NCBI RefSeq assembly: GCF_007713685.1
Contig: NZ_VMRJ01000002.1
Location: 930,001 to 994,000 of the forward strand
Source of the DNA: Hymenobacter setariae
Lineage (GTDB): Bacteria > Bacteroidota > Bacteroidia > Cytophagales > Hymenobacteraceae
DNA length: 64,000 nt
Direction of reading: 5' to 3'
In this document: positions 8,558 through 17,610 of the stretch, piece by piece
Numbering within the stretch: the first letter of the stretch is position 1
Layout: every line of letters begins with the position of its first letter
Notes under the pieces: generated by a model
Database searches by the model: none
Told to the model about the DNA's origin: nothing
Seen by the model: only the letters and a program-made list of their open reading frames with translations
Position numbers and translations under genes: made by a program

Positions 8558-9058
8558 ATGAAACTACAACTGCTAAGCCTGGCTGCGCTGCTCGCCACCG
8601 GCCACCAGGTGGCCGCGCAAGTGGCCCTGCCCGCTGCCGACATAGAAGCCATTGTGGCCACGCTACAGCACTTTCAGAAGAACCTGAATGACCACAAGTT
8701 CTCGGAAATGACAACGTACACCACGCCCGAGGTTACGTCGATAAACATTGTGGGCATGCTATGGCAGAGCGAGCCGGCCGTGCAGAAAGGCCACCAAGCG
8801 GTATTCGACACGCGGTATAAGGACATGAAATTTCCGCCGCTTGACGTGGCCGCGCTTGCTTTTCAGCCGCTCACTCCCGAGGTGGTAGTCGTGACAAAAG
8901 GCAGCAAGCCGCTGCCGCCCGGCGTGCCGCCTCACCCCCAAACGGCCAACACTACGGTGCTTGTCAAGCGCCAAGGACGCTGGCTTATCGCCGCTTTTCA
9001 AAACACGCTGGTCGATGCCAAAGAAGCGCCCAACGACCCCACGCTTAGGAAGGATTGA
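8558..9058 (+). CDS. Secreted NTF2-like (SgcJ/EcaC/DUF4440-type) protein
   Basis: The 166-residue product has a clean signal peptide ending VAAQ near residue 21. An NTF2-like cone fold follows: an initial helix (ADIEAIVATLQHFQKNLNDH), a middle strand region, and the typical final strand VLVKRQGRWLIAAFQNT. The family contains enzymes and small-molecule binders, and no catalytic assignment can be made. It may be co-transcribed with the AraC gene upstream, though the 160-base gap argues for its own promoter. Confidence 0.8.
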   Translation: MKLQLLSLAALLATGHQVAAQVALPAADIEAIVATLQHFQKNLNDHKFSEMTTYTTPEVTSINIVGMLWQSEPAVQKGHQAVFDTRYKDMKFPPLDVAALAFQPLTPEVVVVTKGSKPLPPGVPPHPQTANTTVLVKRQGRWLIAAFQNTLVDAKEAPNDPTLRKD

Positions 9059-9073
9059 AATGTCTATAAACAC

Positions 9074-9156
9074 CTGTCATGCTGAGCCTGCGAAGCATCT
9101 TCTCACGTTCGAAATAACTTGGCGTAATAAGATGCTTCGCAAGCTCAGCATGACAG
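9074..9156. repeat. Intergenic inverted repeat (REP/BIME-like)
   Basis: Arms of 28 bases with a single mismatch carry the core CTGTCATGCTGAGC and GCGAAGCATCTT. The repeat lies between convergent genes and shares its core with the elements at 28066 and 30961. Confidence 0.88.
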
Positions 9157-9203
9157 ACGGGTTTGGCGACGGTTTTCAGTAGTCATTACATTACCCACCA
9201 AGC

Positions 9204-10235
9204 CTAGGGCGCCAGCACGAGCTTGCCGAAGTTCTCGCCCGAAAACAGCTTATTCAGCGTGGGTAGGAAGTTTTCGATGCCGTGTTCGGTTTGCACTTTG
9301 GGGCTGGTGAGCTTGCCTTCGCGCAGCCAGCCGGCCATTTCGCGGGCGGCGTCGCCGAAGCGAGCGGCGTTGTCGCCGACCAGGATGCCCTCCATGCGGG
9401 CGCGGTTCACGAGCAGCATCATGTAGTTGGCCGGGCCTTTGGCGGGGGCGGTGTTGTTGTACTGCGAGATGGCGCCGCAAATGACGATGCGCGCCTTAAG
9501 GTTAATCTGTAGCAGCACCGTGTCGAGAATGTCGCCGCCCACGTTGTCGAAGTACACGTCGATGCCCTTGGGGCAGGCAGTACGCAGGGCGGCCGCCACG
9601 TCCTCGGTTTTGTAATTAATACACGCATCGAAGCCTAGCTCCTTAACGCAGTACTCTACCTTGGCTTGGTCGCCGGCTATGCCCACCACGCGGCAGCCCT
9701 TGAGCTTGGCAATCTGGCCCACTACGCTGCCCACGGCGCCGGCCGCGCCGCTTACTACTACCGTGTTGCCGGGCTGGGGCTGGCCGGTATCGAGCAGGCC
9801 AAAGTAAGCGGTCATGCCGGGCATCCCTAGGGTAGCCAGGTAAGTTTCGAGAGGGGCAAGGCTAGTATCAACTTTCAGCAGGTAAGCGGGATTGGCTGGG
9901 TCTTGGGCGGCATCACCTTCGCGCAGCACGTACTGCTGGGCACCCAGCACGCCCGTCACGTAGTCGCCCACCGCAAAGGCGGGGTGCTGCGACTCCACAA
10001 CTTGGCCCGCGGCCAGCGCCCGAAATACCTCGCCGATGCCGATGGGCGGCGCATAGCTTTTGCCTTCGTTCATCCAGCCGCGCATGGCGGGGTCGAGCGA
10101 GATAAGGCTGGTCTTGACAAGCACCTGGCCCGCAGTGAGCGGCGGGATTTCGACGGTTTCAATAGTTAGATTTTCGGGTTTGGGCAAGCCCACGGGGCGC
10201 GAAGCCAGCAGCACCCGGGTGTTAGAATAAGACAT
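9204..10235 (-). CDS. NADP-dependent MDR oxidoreductase, CurA/leukotriene-B4-dehydrogenase type
   Basis: This zinc-free medium-chain reductase of about 343 residues has the cofactor motif SGAAGAVGSVVGQIAKLKG and lacks the zinc cysteines. It carries the family's RPVGLPKPENL start and YFDNVGGDILD. CurA-type enzymes reduce activated alkenes such as enones with NADPH. The ATG at 10235 (MSYSNTRVLLASRP) is chosen over an upstream one at 10259 because it matches the family N-terminus. It is 63 bases downstream of an aldo-keto reductase on the same strand, so the two may form an operon for detoxifying carbonyls. Confidence 0.9.
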   Translation of the reverse strand: MSYSNTRVLLASRPVGLPKPENLTIETVEIPPLTAGQVLVKTSLISLDPAMRGWMNEGKSYAPPIGIGEVFRALAAGQVVESQHPAFAVGDYVTGVLGAQQYVLREGDAAQDPANPAYLLKVDTSLAPLETYLATLGMPGMTAYFGLLDTGQPQPGNTVVVSGAAGAVGSVVGQIAKLKGCRVVGIAGDQAKVEYCVKELGFDACINYKTEDVAAALRTACPKGIDVYFDNVGGDILDTVLLQINLKARIVICGAISQYNNTAPAKGPANYMMLLVNRARMEGILVGDNAARFGDAAREMAGWLREGKLTSPKVQTEHGIENFLPTLNKLFSGENFGKLVLAP

Positions 10236-10298
10236 GAGGAAGGGGGATAAGAAATGCAAAACGCCGCCCTAGGCAGGGCGGCGTTTTTGAGTTGAAAA

Positions 10299-11264
10299 CT
10301 AGGCGGCTGCGGTCGGGGCAGGTGCTTGCAGTTCGGCTACATCGTCGGCCGTGAGCTGGAGGTCCATGGCCTCGGTCAGCTCTTTTACTTGGCCGGGGCT
10401 GGTGCCGCTGGCGATGGGCGCCGTGATGCCGGGCGCCTGCATCAGCCAGGCCAGCGCCACCTGAGCCGGGGTGGCCGAGTGGCGGTCGGCCACTGCGTCG
10501 AGGGCTTTCAGAATCTGGAAGCCTTTGTCATTCAAGTACTTTTTGCCGATGCCCGCGCCGCGCTGGCTTTTCTGCAAGTCGGCCTCCGAGCGGTACTTGC
10601 CGGTGAGGAAACCGGCGGCCAGCCCGAAATACGGAATGACACCGATGCCACTAGCCTGTACAATGCCTAGGTCGTCTTTTTCGAAGGTTTCGCGGTCGTA
10701 GAGGTTGTACTCAGGCTGGAGGCTTTCGTAGCGCGGCAGGCCGTTTTGGGCGGCGTCGAGGGCCGCTTGCAGGCGCTCGGGCTTGAAGTTAGAGGCTCCG
10801 ATAGCGCGGATTTTACCTTCTTTCAGCAGCTCGGCGTAGGCTTCGAGCGGCTCGGTCACGGGCAGGCTCTCGTCATCTTTGTGGCTCTGGTAGAGGTCGA
10901 TGTAGTCGGTTTGTAGGCGCTTCAGCGACGCTTCCACAGCTTGCTTAATGTAGGCTTTCGAGAGGCCGCTTTTGCCGTCGCCGAGGTCCATGCCCACCTT
11001 GGTAAAGATGAGCACGTCGTCGCGGCGGCCGCGCTGCTTGAGCCAGTTGCCAATCACGGTTTCGGACTGCCCGCCGCCCTGGTGGCCGGGCACCCAGGCC
11101 GAGTAGACATCGGCCGTATCAATAGCATTGCCGCCGCCCGCCACGAAGGCGTCGAGCACAGCGAAGGAAGTCTTTTCGTCGGCCGTCCAGCCGAATACGT
11201 TGCCGCCCAGTACGAGCGGGGCGATGTGTAGGCCGGAGTGGCCGAGTTCACGAAGGGTTGCCAT
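10299..11264 (-). CDS. Aldo/keto reductase
   Basis: The 321-residue protein is a TIM-barrel aldo-keto reductase with the tetrad visible: Asp and Tyr in DTADVYSAW, Lys in IFTKVGMDLG, and His in LYQSHKDDE. The NADPH site is in ASGTSPGQVKEL. The closest bacterial type is the YghZ/Tas-like general AKR. It lies upstream of the CurA-type reductase in the same orientation. Confidence 0.92.
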   Translation of the reverse strand: MATLRELGHSGLHIAPLVLGGNVFGWTADEKTSFAVLDAFVAGGGNAIDTADVYSAWVPGHQGGGQSETVIGNWLKQRGRRDDVLIFTKVGMDLGDGKSGLSKAYIKQAVEASLKRLQTDYIDLYQSHKDDESLPVTEPLEAYAELLKEGKIRAIGASNFKPERLQAALDAAQNGLPRYESLQPEYNLYDRETFEKDDLGIVQASGIGVIPYFGLAAGFLTGKYRSEADLQKSQRGAGIGKKYLNDKGFQILKALDAVADRHSATPAQVALAWLMQAPGITAPIASGTSPGQVKELTEAMDLQLTADDVAELQAPAPTAAA

Positions 11265-11291
11265 TAGGTGAGTTGTCAGTAAAGTAAACGG

Positions 11292-11448
11292 TTGTCATGG
11301 CGAGCGTGTCCCGCATCGAGCGAGGACGAAGCAATCGCACCCGAAAGGCTACGTTAAAAAGAAGCCCACAACCATTTTTGTTCTGACTAAAGCCTTTCGG
11401 TGCCATTGCTTCGACCTCGCTTGATGCGGGACACGCTCGCTATGACAA
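11292..11448. repeat. Long imperfect intergenic inverted repeat
   Basis: Arms of about 58 bases, with a few mismatches and small gaps, enclose roughly 40 bases. The arms contain GTCATGGCGAGCGTGTCCCG and its complement plus GAAGCAAT. The repeat separates the AKR promoter from the end of the bpX operon. Confidence 0.85.
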
Positions 11449-11460
11449 ACGCTTTCTGGC

Positions 11461-14355
11461 TTACTCCTCGTCTAGCTGATGCAGCGATAGCCGGCCTGTC
11501 GATGCCAGCAGCGCAAACTGCTGGCGGTGGCTGGTGGGCAGGACGGCTACCAGGTCGGGTACCTCGATAAGGCGCACAAGTTGCGCCCCGTCCGGTCCTA
11601 GGGCATAAAGGCTTGCTTGATTGATGCTTATGCCGACAACGTGCGCGGCCCCGACAAAGCACAGGCCATGGATGGAAGGTGAGGCGTCGTCAGCCGTTAG
11701 CTGCTCCCAAGGGGCGTTGCGAGTTGGTTTTGAGGGTTCCCAGCGCATGAAGCCCTCTTCAGAAACAACAGCGAGTGAAAGCTCGGCGGTATAGGGCGAG
11801 CGCACGAGTTGATAAGCCTCTGTAGGCAAAATGTGCATACGGTGGCGACCACTTTCAGCGAGCCATATCATTTGGTTCTGCCAGTACGTGAAGTACTTGC
11901 CGTCGTAGTAAAGCAGCGAGCCCGGCCAGCCATACTCGGTTCCGCTAAAGGACTGCTCGGCGGTGGAAAGCCGGTACGTCAGCGCCGGGAGTAGCTGGCC
12001 AGTGGCCGTGTAGCGTTGCAGTAGCACCGTGTCGCCTTGTAGCTGGGCAGCGGCGGTGCCCGTGGGCAGCACGGCTACCCGGGTGGGCCAGGGCGGCAGC
12101 CAGGTAGGGCACTCCACGGTGAGCGCCTCCGCAAAATGCTTGTTTTTAGGTAAATGCAGGGTGGGCAGCGCTGCGTTGGCCGAGGTGCGGACTAGCAGTG
12201 TGGTACTCTGAAACTCGTCGACTACTAGCTCCATGTGCGTTTCGGCTGGCAGAGGCACCGCCCAGGAATAGTATTCGAGGTGGCCGTACCAATTGCCGCG
12301 CGCTAAGTGTAATTGCTCGCCGCGCACGCCTAGGGCCACCCACTGGTGGCGGTGGCTAGCGGCTTGCTTCCACTTGATGGTCGCATCCAGCTGCATGGTA
12401 GCGGGGCGCCGCGCAACCGTGGCCCGTAGCGGCTGGCTGGTGGTGTAGCGGCTACAATCGGCGGCGAGCAGGCGGTCGGTAGGCTCGAAATGGCGCAGCA
12501 GCGGCAGCGGTTCTAGGTTGCCAGCCGCGGCCTCGGTGCTGATAACCTCGTAGGCAATATCGCGCGACGCGGTGAGCAGTTCGGGCGTGGCATGGCGGTC
12601 GGCCACGGTGGCCAGCACGCGCAGCAGCGGCACCTGCTGCGCCGAGGTGGTGTGCTGCCGAAATACCGTCTGCACCTGCGCCCCTAGGTCGTGCGCCTGG
12701 GCGGAGGCCAGCTCGAAGTACTGCGTGAGGCACACTTCGGGCTGCTTGGGGCTGGCCCAGCCTTCGAGCAGCACCTGCTGGGCGCGGTCGGGGGCGTGCA
12801 GCTTGTCGGCCAGCAGGCGGGCGGCGGCGGGCCGGTCATCGTTGTCAAGCAGCAGGGTGATGCCGCGCTCGTAGTGGCGGGCGGCCAGCGCCGGCTGGGC
12901 CAGCTGAGTGTAGAGGTCGCCGGCTTTTTCGTGCTGGGTTAGCTCGGCGTAAATCTCGGCGGCTTCGAGCAGCAGGCCGCCACGCTCGAGGCACCGGGCG
13001 GCTCCGGCGGGACTGTGCAAGTGGTCTTTGTGCAGGGCGGCCGCTTCGCGAAACAAATGGCCCTGCTCCAGCGCATTGGCCGCCGCTAGGTAGTCGCCCA
13101 GCAGGTGGGCGTGGATGTAGGCGGCCTTGGCGTAGCGGCCGGCTAGCAGCTCTTGGTTGGCGGCTGACTGATACTGGCGGCGCAGGTCGTGCTGGTAGTC
13201 GCCGATGTCCCACTGGTCGGTGGCGCGGCCCCCGCCCAGGCCGCTAAGGTTGAAGGACGTATTGCGGGGACCTAGGAGGGCCAAGGGAGGCGCAGTACCC
13301 CGGTTTTGGTACGGGCCGCCGAGCGGAATGGCGTACTTCAGGGCCTCGGCCGGGTTGTCATTGAACAAGCGCAGCAGCCGCTCAATCTCGTTCTGGCGCT
13401 TTTTTTCAAGCGCGTTGAGGTTGCCGGCCAGCCACTTTTCGAGCCGGCCTGGCTGCGCGGCCTGGGGTCGGCCAAAGTGTGGGGCGGGCGCAGGGCGAGC
13501 GTCTTTGTTACCATCAAGGAACTTCACTAACATTCGCACAACCAGGGCCAGCACGATGCCCATGCTGCTAAAGGAGCCTTGGCTCAGCAGCGCAAAAATG
13601 CCCAGCACGCCCACCGCCACCAGTACCACCCCCCCCAGCACCTTGAATAGCCGCCCCCAGTCGAAGCCGTGACCACTGCTCGGTTCGCGGCCCTGCCGCT
13701 GCCGACGCACCCACCCCAGACAGGTTTTCACTAGCTGGTAGCGCAGCTGCTCAAACCACTGGCGCACGGGGCCGGGCTGCGCTTCGGCGGTACCGGGTAG
13801 GTCGGTGAGGGGGGCGGTGCCCACGTCTTGCTGCAAGGTTTCGAGCACCTCGGCGGCCGTGGGGCGCAGTACCCGCAGCTGCTGCAAGCGGGGCTTGGGC
13901 GAGTGGCCTGGCTGGGCGCGGCCCCAGTCGGTGGGGCGCGGCGGGGCGCAGTCGAGCAGCGTGCCTAGGTCTAGCTCGTCGATGGTGTCGAAGCCGACCA
14001 AGCCAATGCTGGGATGCAGCAATTGGCGCGGCCATAGTAGGGCGGCTTGCAACTCGTCAGGCGTGGTGGCGGGCCATAGCCCGGCCTGCACCGGCACGTA
14101 GAGGCGCTGCCCGGCTACCTGGCCGTAGGGCTCCAGCACATCAGTGGGCAGGCTGGCGCCCTCGGCTACTACCACAAACAAGCCCGCCAGTTGCCCCGAG
14201 CGGATGGACTCGGGCACCAGGTAGCAGCTGAGCTGGCTGGCCGCCAACTGCCAGCGGCCCAACTCGCGCAGCCAGGCGGCCGGGTCAGTACCGCGCAAAA
14301 AGGCCGCGCAAGCCGGGCGCTGCGCCTGCTCGTGGTAGCGAAGAGTGAGCTGCAT
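11461..14355 (-). CDS. Membrane-anchored TPR/beta-propeller protein of a MoxR-vWA-beta-propeller ternary system
   Basis: The 964-residue last gene of the operon has three parts. Residues 1 to about 230 form an alpha/beta domain. Two hydrophobic segments near 238-275 (VLGGVVLVAVGVLGIFALL, then MGIVLALVVRML) are membrane spans. From about 400 to 560 there are helical TPR-like repeats (AAALHKDHLHSPAGAARCLE, LLLEAAEIYAELTQHEKA), and the C-terminal 320 residues are beta-rich with repeated tryptophan-containing blades consistent with a propeller. It fits the large bpX component of the ternary systems described by Aravind and colleagues. Which numbered bpX family it belongs to I cannot say. Spacing to the upstream gene is six bases, so the two are surely co-transcribed. 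Confidence 0.72.
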   Translation of the reverse strand: MQLTLRYHEQAQRPACAAFLRGTDPAAWLRELGRWQLAASQLSCYLVPESIRSGQLAGLFVVVAEGASLPTDVLEPYGQVAGQRLYVPVQAGLWPATTPDELQAALLWPRQLLHPSIGLVGFDTIDELDLGTLLDCAPPRPTDWGRAQPGHSPKPRLQQLRVLRPTAAEVLETLQQDVGTAPLTDLPGTAEAQPGPVRQWFEQLRYQLVKTCLGWVRRQRQGREPSSGHGFDWGRLFKVLGGVVLVAVGVLGIFALLSQGSFSSMGIVLALVVRMLVKFLDGNKDARPAPAPHFGRPQAAQPGRLEKWLAGNLNALEKKRQNEIERLLRLFNDNPAEALKYAIPLGGPYQNRGTAPPLALLGPRNTSFNLSGLGGGRATDQWDIGDYQHDLRRQYQSAANQELLAGRYAKAAYIHAHLLGDYLAAANALEQGHLFREAAALHKDHLHSPAGAARCLERGGLLLEAAEIYAELTQHEKAGDLYTQLAQPALAARHYERGITLLLDNDDRPAAARLLADKLHAPDRAQQVLLEGWASPKQPEVCLTQYFELASAQAHDLGAQVQTVFRQHTTSAQQVPLLRVLATVADRHATPELLTASRDIAYEVISTEAAAGNLEPLPLLRHFEPTDRLLAADCSRYTTSQPLRATVARRPATMQLDATIKWKQAASHRHQWVALGVRGEQLHLARGNWYGHLEYYSWAVPLPAETHMELVVDEFQSTTLLVRTSANAALPTLHLPKNKHFAEALTVECPTWLPPWPTRVAVLPTGTAAAQLQGDTVLLQRYTATGQLLPALTYRLSTAEQSFSGTEYGWPGSLLYYDGKYFTYWQNQMIWLAESGRHRMHILPTEAYQLVRSPYTAELSLAVVSEEGFMRWEPSKPTRNAPWEQLTADDASPSIHGLCFVGAAHVVGISINQASLYALGPDGAQLVRLIEVPDLVAVLPTSHRQQFALLASTGRLSLHQLDEE

Positions 14356-14361
14356 AAAAAA

Positions 14362-16800
14362 CTACACCAAAGGAGCCGTAAAACGCTGAAGGTACTGCTG
14401 GTAAAAATTGGATGGAGCTAGCTGCTGGGCCGGGTGATGGCCGGTGAAATAGGACGAGCCCGTCACGATGCCATTGGCTGCCCAAGCGGCGGTGGGCTGC
14501 CCAATGACGAGCAGCACTGTTAGCTCGGGCACGCTGGCATCGGCGCTACGCAGGTGCAGCAGGCCCCGCGTATCGACCACGGCCTCGCTGCCATCGGGCC
14601 AGGCAAAGCGGCGCACAAGCGAAGCATTGCTGGCCTCGGCGGGCGCTACATCGACGGCCGTGGCTTTGGCTCGTGGGGAGGGATTGCTATCCGAATCAAT
14701 TCTACTCAAAAACTGCAACTGGTGCGTTGTGGGCAGCGATTGGTTTTTGAGGCGCAGCGCGTAGCCATCAACCAGCAGTTCGCCGGCTCCGTTGACGCTG
14801 ATGTTACTGATGCGGTGAAACACGCTGTATCCGTTGTTGATGAAGCGCTTGAAACTGCCAAATTCGGGCAGGAGCCCTACCGGATGGTGGTAGGGAAATG
14901 CGGCGTCACGTCGCCCGAGCACGGCGCGCTGCTGGCAATCAACTAGTAGGGTGCTGCCTCCGCGCCGCACATAGTAGCAGTTATCTTTAAATGCCACCTT
15001 TATGACCTGTTCGGGCTCATCCAGCTCATCAGCTAAGTCGATGAGCTCTGCGCTGCCTTTGCGCAAGCTGAAGCAGTACACGCGCAGCAGCCCAGGCCCG
15101 CTCACCAGTATGTACGCTTCAGTTTCCGCATCACTGCCGAAGTAATAGGTGCCGGCCTCGATGGTAGGTAGTAGCTCGCGCGCGCCCGTTGAGCGCTCGG
15201 GCCAGTATAGCACGCGCCGGGTATCCGTTACGGCCAGGCCGCCTAGGCGCGGGTGAAACAGCGCATTGCGCCCTGACAGCCGCAGGCTAACGGTCGGGAA
15301 GTAAAGCGGGGCTGGCACGCACTTTAGAAATGCTGGCCCCACCAGCGGCGGCAGGGCCGGTACAGTCCGTCGCGGGCGGCGGGCGGTCAGTAGCTCGTCT
15401 AAGTCGTAGCGGCTGGTGCTCAGTAGGGTGCGGTGGTTGTTTTGGTATTCAAACAGCTCTAGGGCGCCCGCGCGGCTCACCGTCAGCAAATACCGCAGGC
15501 CGGGCTGCGCTGCCGCCAGCCGCTGGCTGAGCGCGGGCTGCTGTGCGGCCTCCGCATCGGTAATGAGCAGGTAGTCGGTGCCCGCGGCGGCGGGCTGGTC
15601 GAGACCTAGGGCGGCGAGGGCCGGCCCGCAGTGCAGCGCCGGGTCGAGGCAGCCTAGGGCCTGCACCACGCCCTCAAAGGAGTCGAGGTCGAGCGGGGTG
15701 CTGGCCTGGCCACCCAGGGAGTAGGCTGTGAGGGCGGCCCGCGTGCGCGGTAACTGCGCGTGGTAGGCCCAAGCCAAGGCTGCGGCCAGGCCAAAAACCC
15801 GGGGCGTACCCCATAGCCGCAGGGTGGTATCGAGCAAAACGACGCGGGGCCGGGCCTGCGGGCGCGGCGGCTCTTCGCGGCGCAAATACAGCGCCTCGTT
15901 GTTGACCAGGCGGGCCGTGAGCGACAGGTCGTCGTGGGCTAGTTCGCTGAGCAAGAGCCGGTCAAAGTTGCCACGGTTAGTGATGTCAGCCACGCCGCCC
16001 AGGGGATGGTCGCTGGCTCCGTGCGTGTGCATCGGCACGTGCAGGGCCGCTACCAGGTGCTGCGCCAAGTTCACCAAGCCGGTCGTGCGCTGGTCCTGGG
16101 CCAACTGCTCGAACAGGGAAAGCGGCTGGTCGGGCACGGCGGGCGGCTCGGGCGTGGGCAGGGATGCCGGCAGCTGGTCGAGGCCGGTGCGTAGGCGCAG
16201 GGCCAGTTGCTCGGTGGTAGGAAAGCGGTGGAAGGCCTGGGCCAGGCAGTCTAGCTCCTGAAGCACGGTGCGGCGCGTGAGCTGATTGGCGGACTGCACC
16301 AGCTTCGTATCCAGGCGGCCGCTATCCCACAAATCCAGTATGTTGCTAGCTAAATTGGCTTGTATCTGGGGTGCCTGACCCACAAAGACTTCCCGGAACA
16401 GGTGTAGCTTGGGTTCGCCAGTGCGGAGCGTAGGCGGCAGGCCACGCACCACTACCAAAAAGCCCACCGCCTGCACCAGGCAGCGGCGCAGTACCTGAGG
16501 TTTAGGGTCGTCGTTGCCCGGGGGCAGGTCTTGCAGCAAGCCATCGAGCACCGGCGCTTGCCCAGGGGCGGCAGGGGCCGTGTCGGCGCAGGCGGCCAGC
16601 AGCAGCAGGACGGGGGCGAGCGGCGGCAGCCCCTGCTCAGCCACCGCCCGCAATACACGGATTAGCTCTTCGCGGTAGCCAATGGTGTTGCCATTGTACC
16701 ACTCCACAAACCGGCCTTCCTCAGCCCATTGCCAAAAATGGCCGCGCGGCTGCTGAAAGTAAGACAGGATTGAAGACAAAACCGAAGGCGACTCACTCAT
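14362..16800 (-). CDS. vWA plus beta-propeller protein of the MoxR ternary system
   Basis: This 812-residue protein has a helical N-terminus (1 to about 300), a von Willebrand A-like Rossmann domain from about 315 (RPRVVLLDTTLRLWG, AALTAYSLG, DYLLITDAE), and a C-terminal beta-rich region of about 300 residues with propeller-like strands. The metal site motif DxSxS of canonical vWA domains reads DTTLR here, so the MIDAS looks degenerate. In MoxR systems the vWA protein is the partner or substrate adaptor of the ATPase. A short REP-like hairpin lies in its 5' gap of 99 bases, the only real gap inside the operon. Confidence 0.72.
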   Translation of the reverse strand: MSESPSVLSSILSYFQQPRGHFWQWAEEGRFVEWYNGNTIGYREELIRVLRAVAEQGLPPLAPVLLLLAACADTAPAAPGQAPVLDGLLQDLPPGNDDPKPQVLRRCLVQAVGFLVVVRGLPPTLRTGEPKLHLFREVFVGQAPQIQANLASNILDLWDSGRLDTKLVQSANQLTRRTVLQELDCLAQAFHRFPTTEQLALRLRTGLDQLPASLPTPEPPAVPDQPLSLFEQLAQDQRTTGLVNLAQHLVAALHVPMHTHGASDHPLGGVADITNRGNFDRLLLSELAHDDLSLTARLVNNEALYLRREEPPRPQARPRVVLLDTTLRLWGTPRVFGLAAALAWAYHAQLPRTRAALTAYSLGGQASTPLDLDSFEGVVQALGCLDPALHCGPALAALGLDQPAAAGTDYLLITDAEAAQQPALSQRLAAAQPGLRYLLTVSRAGALELFEYQNNHRTLLSTSRYDLDELLTARRPRRTVPALPPLVGPAFLKCVPAPLYFPTVSLRLSGRNALFHPRLGGLAVTDTRRVLYWPERSTGARELLPTIEAGTYYFGSDAETEAYILVSGPGLLRVYCFSLRKGSAELIDLADELDEPEQVIKVAFKDNCYYVRRGGSTLLVDCQQRAVLGRRDAAFPYHHPVGLLPEFGSFKRFINNGYSVFHRISNISVNGAGELLVDGYALRLKNQSLPTTHQLQFLSRIDSDSNPSPRAKATAVDVAPAEASNASLVRRFAWPDGSEAVVDTRGLLHLRSADASVPELTVLLVIGQPTAAWAANGIVTGSSYFTGHHPAQQLAPSNFYQQYLQRFTAPLV

Positions 16801-16836
16801 AGGACTTATCCCTGCGTAAAGGTCTGGCTAATAATT

Positions 16837-16863
16837 GTCATGCTTCACTGCGTTCAGCATGAC
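16837..16863. repeat. Short REP-like hairpin inside the MoxR operon
   Basis: GTCATGCT and its complement flank an 11-base loop. It is a half-size member of the intergenic family and falls between two operon genes. Confidence 0.7.
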
Positions 16864-16899
16864 CTGATTTTTTCCCTTCATCATCAAAGAACAAGCTCA

Positions 16900-17610
16900 T
16901 CATTCAAAACTAGCAACGGTGAGCCGCACGGCGCTGCGTGTGGCGGGTACTAGGTGCGCCAGCGGCACCCGCTCCCAGCTGCCATCGGGGGAGAACAAAA
17001 GCAGCGCGTCGGCCTCGGCATTGAGCTGCTGGGCGAGTAGTGGCCCCAGCAGCGCAGCCTCAAAGTCGAAGCCAGCCGGCAGCAGCAGGTTGCCTTGCTG
17101 CCAGTATTCTTGGCTGGCCAGCGGGGGCAGCGGGGTGCCTAGCACCAGCACCTGCCCCTCGGCCGATGCCGCGAAGCGCAACGGGCGCAAGCGGCTTTCG
17201 GGGGCGGCCTCGGCGTAGGCTTGCCAAGCGGCCAGTGTGGTGAGCAAAGCAGCCCCAGCCTGCGCCCGGCCCGACGGCACCAGCCGCACTTGGTAGCGCG
17301 GGGCAACTTGGGCGGGCAGAGCCGCTGTGGGTATTTCTAGGGGCACGAACTCGGCCAAAGGCTGCCAGGTCAGGTTCGGCAGCAGGGCCGTGGGCGTGCG
17401 CTGCCCAGCCGCAAACAATCGGCCTTGTGCATCAAGCTCATACGCCTGCACGGCGGGTAGGGCGCGCACGGGCAGCGGCAACTCGCCGGTGGCGGGCAGG
17501 CCGCGCAGCCAGAGCTGGCCGGCCGCTTCGGCGGCTTGCAGGCCGGGCAGGTGACGCACTGCGCCTAGGGTGGGCCGGTCGGGGGCGGCTAGCACGAGGA
17601 GGCGCTCCAT
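16900..17610 (-). CDS. Small alpha/beta component of the MoxR-vWA-propeller operon
   Basis: The product has 236 residues and no recognisable catalytic motif; it is rich in Ala, Leu and Pro. The start is fixed at 17610 (MERLLVLAAPDRP) because its ATG shares one base with the TAA stop of the MoxR gene, the sequence TAATG. An upstream in-frame start would enter the MoxR gene. Position and size fit one of the small bpX-associated families of the ternary system. Function is unknown. The tight coupling implies equimolar expression with the ATPase. Confidence 0.7.
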   Translation of the reverse strand: MERLLVLAAPDRPTLGAVRHLPGLQAAEAAGQLWLRGLPATGELPLPVRALPAVQAYELDAQGRLFAAGQRTPTALLPNLTWQPLAEFVPLEIPTAALPAQVAPRYQVRLVPSGRAQAGAALLTTLAAWQAYAEAAPESRLRPLRFAASAEGQVLVLGTPLPPLASQEYWQQGNLLLPAGFDFEAALLGPLLAQQLNAEADALLLFSPDGSWERVPLAHLVPATRSAVRLTVASFE

